Shown: in pieces, positions 18,266 to 28,204 of the stretch | Layout: each line of letters starts with the position of its first letter | Position numbering within the stretch: position 1 is the stretch's first letter | Notes under the pieces: model-generated | The model's database searches: none | What the model was told of the DNA's origin: nothing | The model's input: the letters and a program-made list of their open reading frames with translations, nothing else | Source of the DNA: Phytopythium helicoides | Taxonomy: Eukaryota > Oomycota > Peronosporomycetes > Pythiales > Pythiaceae | Length of the DNA: 64,000 nt | Direction of reading: 5' to 3' | Assembly (NCBI GenBank): GCA_024867545.1 | Contig: JANFNE010000026.1 | Coordinates: 372,001-436,000 of the forward strand | Translations under genes and position numbers: made by a program

Positions 18266-21200
18266 ATGAATCCAGGCAAGGACAAAGAGCTGAAGGACTT
18301 CGACTACCAGTCGGCCGAAACTCTGTTGAAGCACGGTCCCGACGCTCTCCATGAGCATATCGCGGCCAGGATTGAGTCGTCTCTCGGACGCGCCTTGCCT
18401 CAGATGGATGTGCGCTTCCAGAATCTGTCGCTTTCAGCTGACGTAGTCGTGAGTGAGTCGAACGAAAACAGCTTCGAGCTCCCAACGCTGGTCAACACGG
18501 TCAAGAAGGCGTTCGCTGGCCCCAAGAAGCACGTCGTGCACAAGGAGATCCTCAAGAACGTGAGTGGCAGTTTCCGCCCAGGCACTATGACGCTGCTGCT
18601 CGGACAAGCCGGGTCTGGCAAGTCTGCGTTCATGAAGATCCTTAGCGGGCGATTTCCCATGACCAAGAACATCACGATGGAGGGCAAGTGTCACGTACAA
18701 CAGCGTCCCTCGAGCAGAAGTTCTAAAGCAACTGCCGCAATTTGTGGCGTACGTGGGGCAACGAGACTTGCATTTCCCGATGCTGACGGTCAAGGAGACG
18801 CTCGAGTTTGCGCATGCGTTCACGGGTGGAGAGCTCTCTCGCCGAGGTGAAGAGCTGCTGTCCAATGGTACCGCAGAAGAGAACTCCCTAGCGCTAGCAG
18901 GCCGTCAGAGCCATGTTCGACAACTACCAGGATCTCATCACTAGGCAGCTGGGCCTCAAAGTCTGCGAAAATACCGTCGTCGGCGACACAATGGTTCGCG
19001 GTATCTCAGGAGGCGAGCGCAAGCGAGTGACAACTGGCGAGATGGAATTCGGTATGAAGTATATGACACTCATGGACGAGATCAGCACCGGTTTGGACAG
19101 CGCGGCAACTTTTGACATCATCAGCACGCAACGAGGTATTGCTCAGAAGCTCCGCAAGACGGTGGTCATTGCCTTGCTGCAACCGTCCCCGGAAGTGCTG
19201 GCTCTGTTCGACGACGTGATGATCCTGAACGAGGGCGAACTCATGTACCACGGCCCTGTTACCGCGGTGGAAAGCTACTTTGAGAGCATTGGCTTTGAAC
19301 GACCGGACGATCGCGACTTGGCCGACTACCTACTTGACCTGGGAACGAACAACCAGTACAAGTACCAGAAAAAGTCGTCTGGGTCAGGATTGCCGCCACC
19401 TCGCCTTGCGAGCGAGTTCGCTGACGATTTCGAATGTCTGCGATTTTCGATCAGAACGTTCACGCTTTGGCTGCACCGCATAGACCCGAGTTACTTCGCA
19501 ATGCTAATGAGCACATGATGAAGATGCCCATGTTCCACCAGTCTTTTTGGCAGAGTACGATGACTCTGTTCCGTCGGCAGCTCATGGTCACGTATCGCAA
19601 CAAGCCGTTCATTGTTGGCCGCCTGATCATGATTGTGGTGATGGGACTTCTCTACGGCACGACATTTTACCAGTTTGACCCAACACAGATTTCTGTCGTA
19701 ATGGGCGTGATTTACGCGGGTGTGATGTTCCTATCGTTGGGCCAGGCGTCACAGATTCCGACGTATATGGCGGAGCGTGACATCTTCTACAAGCAGCGCG
19801 GCGCCAACTTTTACAGGACGGGATCGTACGTGCTCGCAAACTCAATTAGCCAGTTTCCTTTGGCTCTCGCAGAGACCATCATTTTTGGGTCGATCATCTA
19901 CTGGGTGTGTGGGTTTGAGGCGAGTTTCGAGCGATTCATCGTGTTCGAAGTGATTTTGTACGTGACTACACTGTGCATGGGAATGTGGTTCCTCTTCATC
20001 ACTGCATCGTGCCCGAACACCAGCGTGGCGACTCCAAGTGGTATGCTCACTGTTTTGCTCTTCATGATATTTGCCGGCTTTATCGTCACGAAAGACCAGA
20101 TCCCCGACTACTTGATCTGGATCCATTGGATTAGCCCGATGTCTTGGGCTCTCAAGGCGCTTGCAATCAACGAGTACCGATCGAACTCTCTTGATGTGTG
20201 TGAATACGGCGGCGTGAACCACTGCTCGGAGTATGGAATGCGTGCTGGGGAGTACTACATCAGCCTATTTGGAGTCGACACTGAGAAGACTTGGATCATT
20301 TACGGTATCATCTACAACGCCTGCCTTTATGTCGTCTTCCTGTTCATAACGTATCTCATGCTCGAGTTCAACCGATACGAGAGTCCAGAAAATGTTGATA
20401 CGACGAAAAGCGTGGATGAAGATGTCTCGGAGGTGTACAAGCTTGCTGAAACGCCTCGGGCAGTCCAAGCTGGTTCTGGCGAAGCTATTGAGCACGCTAT
20501 CACTGTTCGCTCGCATCAAAAGAACTTTGTTCCGGTAACTGTAGCGTTCCGGAACCTACGATACTTTGTTCCTGATCCCTCCAATCCGAAGAATCGCTTG
20601 AGCTTCTCAAGGGAATCAGCGGCTTCGCTAAGCCGGGTTCAATCACGGCGCTCATGGGGTCATCGGGAGCTGGCAAGACGACTTTGATGGATGTGATTGC
20701 AGGCCGCAAGACGGAGGGCAAAATCACTGGAGAGATTCTGCTCAACGGCTACCCCGCGACAGATCTTTCAATTCGTCGATGCACCGGATATTGCGAGCAG
20801 ATGGATATTCATTCAGAAGCGGCAACGATTCGAGAAGCGCTGACTTTCAGCTCTTTCCTACGTCAGGACAGCAGCATTCCTGACAGCGCGAAGTTCGACT
20901 CGGTTGAAGAGTGCCTCGATCTCTTGGGGCTGCGAAGCATTGCCGAGCGTATCATTCGAGGAAGCTCCGTCGAGCAGATGAAGCGCTTGACGATTGGTGT
21001 CGAACTAGCAGCACAACCGAGCGTGCTCTTCTTGGATGAGCCAACGAGCGGCTTGGATGCGCGATCAGCGAAGCTCATCATGGACGGAGTGCGGAAGGTG
21101 GCCGACTCTGGACGAACAATTGTTTGCACAATTCACCAACCGTCCGCAGATGTCTTCGAACTTTTCGATAGTCTGTTGTTGTTGAAGCGTGGGGGTGAGA

Positions 21201-22387
21201 CGGTGTTTTTTGGCAAGCTTGGCGAAGAAAGTCGGCAGATGATCAGTTACTTCGAGTCGATTCCCGGAGTTTCTCCACTCCCTGATGACTACAACCCTGC
21301 TACATGGATGCTGGAATGTATTGGGGCCGGCGTGAACAACTCATCGGCGAACGCCATCGACTTTGTTGAGATTTTCACCAGGAGTTCGCATTACCGACAA
21401 CTAGAGGAGTCACTGAATGAAAGCGGGGTCACAAAGCCATCGACCGACCACCCTGAGATCGTGTACAGCGACAAGCGCGCAGCTCGTTCAACGACGCAGA
21501 TGACATTCTTGGTACAGCGCTTCTTCCGCATGTACTGGCGAACTCCTACGTACAATTTGACTCGACTCTGTACAGCGATCTTCTTGGCGCTGCTGTTTGG
21601 GATCATCTTCGTCGATGCGGAATACGATTCGTACACGGGCTTAAACTCCGGCGTTGGTATGGTGTTCATGGCTGCGTTCTTCAATGGTCTCATTTCTTAT
21701 CAAAGCATTCTGCCCCTCACATCGGAAGAGCGAGCGTCATTCTACCGCGAGCGCGCGTCACAAACGTACAACGCGTTTTGGTACTTCTTCGCGAGCGTCA
21801 TGGTCGAGATCCCGTACGTTGCTGCAAGTGCTTTTGTGTTCACAATCATCTTCTACCCGATGGTTGGGTTCACAGATTTCAAGGCTGGCGTGCTCTTTTG
21901 GGTTTGCGAGTCACTGATCATCTTGATGTCGACGACAATGGGTCAGATGTTCGCGTACGCGCTTCCAGGAGAGGAAGTGGCTAATATCATCGGCATGCTC
22001 ATCAACTCTGTGTTCAGTCTCTACATGGGGTTCAGTCCGCCTGCATACGCGATCCCAGCTGGGTACAAGTGGCTGTACACGATTGCCCCTACTCGATTCC
22101 CCTTGGCGATCTTGATCGCGCTAGTTTTTGCCGATTGCGACGAGCTTCCAACATGGGACGACAGCCTTCAGCAGTACGTGAACGTTGGCTCTCAGCTTGG
22201 ATGTCAACCGATGAAGAATTCGCCGGAGACTGTCGGTCACATCACGCTCAAGGAGTACACGGAGGAGTATTTCAAGATGAAGCATAGCGAAATCCCACAG
22301 AATTTCGCGATCACGGCGGCATACATTGTGCTCTACCTCTTGCTCTCACTCCTGGCTCTGCGGTACGTCAATCACCAGAAGAAGTAG
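18266..22387 (+). CDS. PDR-type (full-size ABCG) ABC transporter, four frame disruptions as sequenced
   Basis: This is a paralogue of the gene at 1-3360, but with its N-terminus present (MNPGKDKELKDFDY). Domain 1 has Walker A GQAGSGKSAF, signature SGGERKRVTTGE and Walker B LMDEISTGLDSA. Domain 2 has GSSGAGKTTL and LFLDEPTSGLD. Two six-helix membrane domains are complete, ending NHQKK. The frame changes near 18689 (+1), 18896 (+1), 19432 (-1) and 20591 (-1). Conserved protein sequence resumes at once each time, and no in-frame stop or larger gap occurs. The offsets cancel only partly, so as sequenced no full protein can be made. I favour assembly error because the frame breaks of two neighbours cluster here too, but a young pseudogene next to an intact paralogue is a fair alternative. 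Confidence 0.85.
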
Positions 22388-22509
22388 CTGAGCAAGATAC
22401 AAGGGTTTGCGCCTTCTCGAGGAGTAGATAGCTCCAAGAAAAGAAACGAGTATCGTGTTCATTTTAGCATGGTTGCAATTGCACCTGACTCAATGGTAGC
22501 CACCGAGTC

Positions 22510-23270
22510 TTACTTTCGGAGCTTGAGCAGCAGCGACTTGTTGCCCTTCACCTTCTTCTGCAGCTGCATCAGACCAAACAACAGCGCTTCGGCAGTTGGT
22601 GGGCATCCAGGGACATAAATGTCAACGGGGACGATGCGATCCACCCCACGAACGACTGCGTATGAATAATGGTAGTAGCCACCACCGTTCGCGCAGCTGC
22701 CCATCGAAATCACGTAACGTGGCTCGGGCATTTGGTCGTAAATGCGGCGCAAAGCAGGTGCCATTTTGTTGGTCAGCGTTCCTGCAACGACCATGACATC
22801 CGTTTGACGTGGTGACGCTCGGAAGACCATCCCAACGCGCTCAAAGTCGTAGCGAGAACCGGCTGGAGTTCACAATTCAAAGTTAGCGCCAACGATAGGT
22901 AAAGTAAAACCGCCACCATAGTAACTTCGTACCAGTGTGCATCATCTCGACGGCACAACAGGCGAGACCAAACGACACCGGCCAGAGCGATCCCTTGCGT
23001 CCCCAGTTGATGAGATCATCGAGTCTCGAGACCACGTACTCTGGCAAGTTGTTGTTGCTCAGTCAACAGACAGCCGTTCATTTCACGAAAAACGACCCAA
23101 CCTGCTCCATTCCTCGCCACAGGACCGCCTTCAATGAGATCCTTAATGCTTCCGCGCTGGACAAGGCTACCGTCTGCCTCTGGAGCACCGGAAGAAAGCG
23201 AACGCGCAGAGCTGGCTCGACCGATGTTTGCAGCTCGGCGGGCTGCTGATCCGTTGAAAACCCGCAACAT
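22510..23270 (-). CDS. NDUFS7: NDUFS7 / PSST subunit of mitochondrial complex I, copy B
   Basis: This is an intact second copy of the complex I N2-cluster subunit (209 residues, normal length). Exons are 23102-23270, 22933-23040 and 22510-22862. Introns are 23041-23101 (GTTGGG...GCCAG) and 22863-22932 (GTACGA...GCTAAC...CTCCAG). The start at 23270 opens a mitochondrial presequence ([18 protein letters not shown]); a longer upstream frame is dropped because it does not look like one. N2 ligands are C84, C85, C149 and C179. The loop after CCAVEMM reads HTAGSRYD, where copy A and most eukaryotes have A-P-R-Y-D; the Arg is kept. Presequences of the two copies are unrelated, so targeting efficiency or expression may differ. 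Confidence 0.93.
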
Positions 23271-23753
23271 CGCGGCTGAGGAATCAGGAAGAGGCTGGGG
23301 ATTGGAAAGTGACTCGCAGTTTTGCTCTACGTGTCGAGTTGGGGTAACTGCGCTAGATCCAGCACAGCGTTGAGGTCTGGGCAAGAGAAGTTTTCACCTA
23401 GAACAACAACCAGCCCCTGCAAGGATGATGACAATTGTCGCCTGTCGCTGCACCGATCTGCGATGACGGCACTGTGAAATTCCGAGTGATATCAATCTGC
23501 ACGAACACCACGACAGCGAGTGCAGCAAACCTAATGGGGATGCTGCTCTCGTGATGGCGCTCTTCCCTTGGGAGGTGGGGGTGCACAATCTAATTTGTTT
23601 TGGGCAAATCGGGCTTGCTTTCAAAACTTGACATTCAACTTGTGATCCTGCATCAGGGCCTGTCCGGCGACGAGAGCCCTCCACCCAATTCATCCTACCT
23701 ACTGCTCTTGACGATGTGGCTTCCTCAATGCCTAGTCTCGTCGACCTTGCCGA
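23271..23753. other. Intergenic
   Basis: This lies between the NDUFS7 copy B start and the tetraspanin 3' end. I see nothing I can support as a gene. Confidence 0.5.
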
Positions 23754-24739
23754 CTAGGCGGATGGTCCCATTGGCTTCCCGCCCTGGTTGTACTGTGCGT
23801 TGGTGTCATACGAGCGCGGCGCCGGCGCACCAAAGTAGTTGCGCGGGTGTGGGTTGTACGGCTGCTGTCGAACGGGCATGCGGATATCCTGGTACCCGTG
23901 TCGCCGGTTGCGGCGCGAGTGCATGACGTAGAAGGAGAGCGCGACGAGCGCGACCTCGAGAGCAACGATGACGAACACGAACACGGCGACGACGACCGAC
24001 TGCGCGTTGATCCAGTTGACCATGCGCGTCTCGCAGGCGCAGAGCAGCGAGTGCTCGTCGACGGCGTTCGAGAGTCCGAAGCTCGGGCCGGCGCACGAGA
24101 GGAAGAAGCTGCCAGGCTTGAGCTCCTGCGCGCCGAGGCGGCAGTTGCCTTCGACGAACTCAGCGAACCAGTCAAAGTCGGCGTTGTCACACGAGGCGAT
24201 GAGGTTGTGTGCGCCGTCGCTAGCGAGCGTGAGGTCAACGTCGACGTGCAGGCCGCACTGGTTGTAGGCGAACTTGAAGCGCTTGTTGATCCAGCGCAGC
24301 GTGTCCTGGTCGGCGGGTGCGAGCACCGACAGGTCAAAGTTGTGCTTGGCGACCTCGACGAGCGAGCTGTGTACGTGCGTGAGGAAGCCCGCGAGCGAGA
24401 GCTGCGCCACGACCGACACGAGCACGAGCACGGCGTACGGGAAGAGGAACACCTTGCTCTCCCACTGGGCGCCGCAGCAGCCCAGGAAGCCGATGAGGAT
24501 GATGAGCGCGCCGCACGTGATGATGGCGCTCGAGATGCCGCCGTCCGAGAACTCGCTCAGCTCCGGCAGCGACACCATGTAGCCTGTAGGTGCGAGTTAG
24601 TGGCGCGCACGCATCATCCGCCTCGGAGGAGGGAGCACGCACCGCCGATGGAGACGAGCACCGAGCCGAGCAGCAGGAAGAGCACGTTGGTGAACACGAG
24701 CACGCTGCGCGACAGCGAGCGCCACGCGTGCTTGGCCAT
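23754..24739 (-). CDS. Tetraspanin-like four-helix membrane protein, two exons
   Basis: Joining 24643-24739 to 23754-24583 removes a 59-bp intron (24584-24642; donor GTGCGT, CACTAAC branch, CTACAG acceptor) and adds the otherwise missing first membrane helix. The 308-residue protein has helices at about 12-32, 50-70 and 78-100, a large outer loop of about 120 residues, and a fourth helix at about 235-260. The loop has several cysteines (QCGL, NCRLG, SCAG, CACE) but not the classical CCG motif, so it is a divergent tetraspanin. The cytosolic tail is rich in Arg, Pro, Tyr and Asn. Tetraspanins organise membrane microdomains; a specific partner cannot be inferred. Confidence 0.85.
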
Positions 24740-25130
24740 GGCGGACTGGACGGCGCTTCTTTCGGTCGCTGCGGGGCGAGTTGTGGGTCAAAAGAGGCCG
24801 CGGAGGGCGCGCTGGGACCGCGGAGACGGCGCGCAGGTGCTGGCGCAGCGGGGGCGCGCGCGGCGATCGCGCAACAGGCTGGAAGAAGGCGCGAACGCTC
24901 TGCCGCGCTGCTGCTCGGCGGTCGACAGGCGCTTTGGACGTGGGTGCTCCTCGTTCCCCCCTTTCCCGAGAACAACAACTCAGGTGGAGGTGACGCGCTC
25001 TTGTAGAGGGAGGTTTCCTCTCTTGAACAGAATCGGCCAATCATATCTCTCTATTTGAATTTTCAGCCAATCATAGCGGAAAGGAAGAGGTTTCCCTGCC
25101 GCGACGGCGCTCAAACCGGCGCCTTTCGAG
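24740..25130. promoter_or_regulatory. Bidirectional promoter with two CCAAT boxes
   Basis: This 391-bp spacer separates the divergent tetraspanin and MFS genes. GCCAATCATA occurs twice, at 25036-25045 and 25066-25075, exactly 30 bp apart and 95-55 bp upstream of the MFS start. CCAAT pentamers are classical NF-Y sites. The assignment is by motif only. Confidence 0.5.
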
Positions 25131-27362
25131 ATGGGAAGCATGACGCGCGAGGGGGCCAAGGCGGTGCGCGCGTGGGCGTCGCCGGAGGGCGCGGCGGTGG
25201 CGCTGGACGACGTCAAGGCGCTGCGCCAGGCTGTGAGCAACGTACGTGCGCAATTCCGGCGTCTGGGGGCGCTCTGGGGGCCGAGAACGAGCGCTTCAAG
25301 TGGGCTGACGAGCGAGAGCGAGGCAGGAGATCGAGGCCATCGGCTGCGGCTTCTTCCAGCGGCGCACCGTCACGTGCGTGGCGTTTTGCGGTTTGTGAGG
25401 GGGTGTGGCGAGGCTGACGGTGCGGTGCGGCAGTATCCTGGGCTTCGGAAACGTGGCGGACGCGGTCGAGATCCTCGCCATCGGCTACATCCTGACGGTC
25501 TACGAGGAGACGGAGGGCGCGCTGTCCCCTTGGGAGTCGAGTACGAGCCACAGATGCGGAGGTGGAGAGAGACAGCACTGATATTCGGCGCGTGTAGGCT
25601 TCCTGACGGCTGCAGTGTTCGCTGGGATGGTCGGCGGCGGGCTGCTCGGCGGGCTGCTGGGCGACGCGTACGGACGCCGGCCGGTGCTGCTGACGACACT
25701 CGCGATCAATGCATCTGCAGCCTTCCTCTCGGCACTCTCGCCGTCGGTTGGATGGCTGATCCTGTTTAGAGCCATGGCTGGAGTTGGTGAGTCGGCATGC
25801 TGACAGGTAGGAGGTCTTTTGAATTGTTTACTAACTAGTAGTTCTCTCAGGTGTGGGCGGCGTGGTATCTTCTCTCTCTGCTCTGTGTCTCGAGCATGTA
25901 CCTGTCGATGTGAGAGGCCGCTACGTGACCATCTTGTGCTCGTTCTGGATGGTCGGGAGCGTCATGACAGCGGGCACCGCGTGGATTATGCTGGGGAAAA
26001 ACGCAAGCGGAGAGCGCATCCTCGACATTTCGTGGCGATGGTTCGCGGCGATTGTGGGCCTTCCGTCCTTCACTTGTTGCGTCTTTTCGTTGTGGTACAT
26101 TCCGGAGAGTGCGCACTTCCTTGCGAGTCGTGGCGACGCCGAAGGCGCATCTCGAGTACTCCAGCAGATGCACGACGCGAACAACACTGGACGGCGGGTA
26201 CATTTCGAGCTCGCGGCAACCTCAACCGAGACAGAGGTCGAAAGTGAGATGGAGGACGGTGGATCGGTTTCATCCAGCGACCGACTTCGTCCTCTCTCCC
26301 CGAATTCGCCACCAGTGCAGCTCCAGCAAGACGCAAACAAGCAGCAGCGCCAGCCACTACGGAAGGCCTCTCTCTCCGTTCAACCCTCTCCAGCACAAAC
26401 AAGGGAGAACTTGATATGCTCCCGTGAACGGGTTCGTATTGTTGGTCGCCTCTTTCGACGACCTCAGCTTCGCTCGACCGCATTGCTCATGATGACGGGC
26501 TTCTGCCTAAGCTTTGGCTCGTATGGACTGTCGACGTGGATCACCAAGCTTTTCCAGAGTGTTGGCATGTCGAACCCATTTGCAAATGCTTTCCTCTTTG
26601 CAGGTGCTAATCTACCTGGAAATGTTGTCAGGTACTATAGCCAAATAGCTTTTCGTCGAGTGCACTCTTGAACTAACTGCCATTTCAGCCTCTATTTGAT
26701 CGATGTGGTAGGCCATCGGCAACTTTTCTCTGGGGCGCTTTTCTCATCAGCAGCGTCTGCATTACTATTCGCATTCAATGTCGAGGGCTCCGCGACAATC
26801 GTCGTGCTCGTTTCGTGCCTGTTCAATGCATGCACTACATCTGCCTGGAACGGGGTAAGTTCCGATGGTGTGACTTTTGTTCGCTTTCGTCACTGATGAT
26901 ACTGTTACATCACTTCAGTTCGGGGTCTTGTCGGCTGAGAACTTTCCTCTGGAGCTGCGTACTACCGGCATATCGGTCGTCAACTGCTCCAACCGCCTGG
27001 GTGCTATCTGCGCGCAATTCGTCAATGGTTTTCTCGTCGGACCGCCTCCACATGTCGAGGCCTTGCTGCTTGTGGTGAGCTCCGTCATGGCGATTGGAGG
27101 CGTTGCATCCCGGTACCTGGCAAATCATGGGGCCAACAGAAGCGATGGAAGCGAGTCACCACCGCTCCCAGAGAACGATTTAAAGCAAGAACAACATGCC
27201 AAGACCAGAAAGGGCCCAATCACTGAGATCGAGATGAAGAAGCTTGAGGAGGCAGATCTCCAGCGGGAGCTTGAAGCTGATGAAGACGAAGACCATTCAA
27301 CAAACCTCGAGAACGACGAAACGAAGGTGTGTCTTCGACGCACAGAGCGCTCGCTCACATGA
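25131..27362 (+). CDS. MFS transporter, SV2 / organic-cation-transporter-like, seven exons
   Basis: This is a twelve-helix major facilitator of the sugar-porter superfamily branch that includes SV2-related proteins. Exons: 25131-25241, 25327-25373, 25434-25540, 25598-25786, 25851-26631, 26689-26854 and 26919-27362. The introns are 57-85 bp with GTACGT, GTGCGT, GTACGA, GTGAGT, GTACTA and GTAAGT donors and CAG or TAG acceptors; every junction keeps frame and gives a 614-residue protein. Family marks are the N-terminal EAIGCGFFQ and DAVEILAIGYIL segment, the helix 2-3 motif GLLGDAYGRRP, and WRWFAAIVGLPS / IPESAHFL before the central loop. That loop (about residues 235-330) is long, Ser/Gln-rich and cytosolic. 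The C-terminus is acidic. The substrate is unknown. Confidence 0.87.
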
Positions 27363-28204
27363 TTGCAATTGCTAGTCATACAGCCTCAACTGAACATGAG
27401 GTGTGCTCGCAACGCCTACCATTGGTTGCGGGCAACACAGGTTGCACGGGTGATCACAAAGGTGGACAGGTCTCCAGCGTGCGCAAGACGAACCGAACCC
27501 TAAATGCAGCATTCCAAGGTACTTCAGTCGCCCGGCACAACGGTCGAGAGCACAAATCCGAGGATACCGACCCTAGGGACACCGTAAGGGACCGCGGCGG
27601 CATTGTCGCCATCATTGATGGGTAGAGTATCATGATCGGCAGTACTGTATAGAAGCTGGGAAACATCGCATGCAAAGTAAAGCTTCAAACTACCGACCTT
27701 CAGCGAATTCGTGGAGTGGACTTTACACCTGCTAGCAGCAATGGGGCGTGACCTGTTTGTGTTCGTTGAGATCAAGTACGCAGCAGCCACAGTGAGTGGC
27801 GAAGTACCGTCACTGCACACCGTGGTGATATGGTTTGCACAGTGTCGAAGGCTCGGATTTGCCATGATTGACAGACATGATCGCGGCCGCTTCAACTTCA
27901 ACCAGGTCTTCGAGGCGCCAGGCAGATTTGTATGCCGTAAGTGCTCGAAGCAACTCGACAAAGAGCACGACAGGCGGCACGCCAAGTCTGCCTCTCCGGA
28001 CCAAGCACTCGATATCGCTCTGTCGCTAGTTTCCCGCGGTAGCGGTCCAGGTGTGCACGCAGTATCTTGAATCCGGTGCTGGCTATCATACTCAGCAGTC
28101 TCGCTTGTCATCTCGATGTAGATCTCGGATCACTTTGTCTTTTGCTAAACTCGAGTCGTTGCGCCATTGATTTACCGTTCCTGCTGTTTTCTTAGTGAAC
28201 GAGA
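27363..28204. other. Intergenic, about 0.84 kb
   Basis: Two overlapping open frames on opposite strands (119 and 195 codons) cover part of this, but neither shows a domain, a signal peptide or a splice-consistent partner. I call nothing. The last about 100 bp should be the promoter/leader of GH3 copy 1. Confidence 0.45.

Noticed and set aside
18266..22387. Calling the second ABC transporter a definite pseudogene
   Set aside because: There are four single-base shifts but no in-frame stop, gap or loss of motifs, and two neighbouring unrelated genes show the same defect type, so sequence error is at least as likely.
23847..25058. A 403-codon plus-strand frame over the tetraspanin
   Set aside because: It is rich in Arg, Glu and Val with no helices or domain and runs through the tetraspanin exons and promoter; it is a shadow frame.
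27524..28111. A 195-codon minus frame and a 119-codon plus frame upstream of GH3 copy 1
   Set aside because: Neither has a domain, signal peptide or splice partner. The CRKC in the plus frame is a single pair and not enough for a zinc finger.
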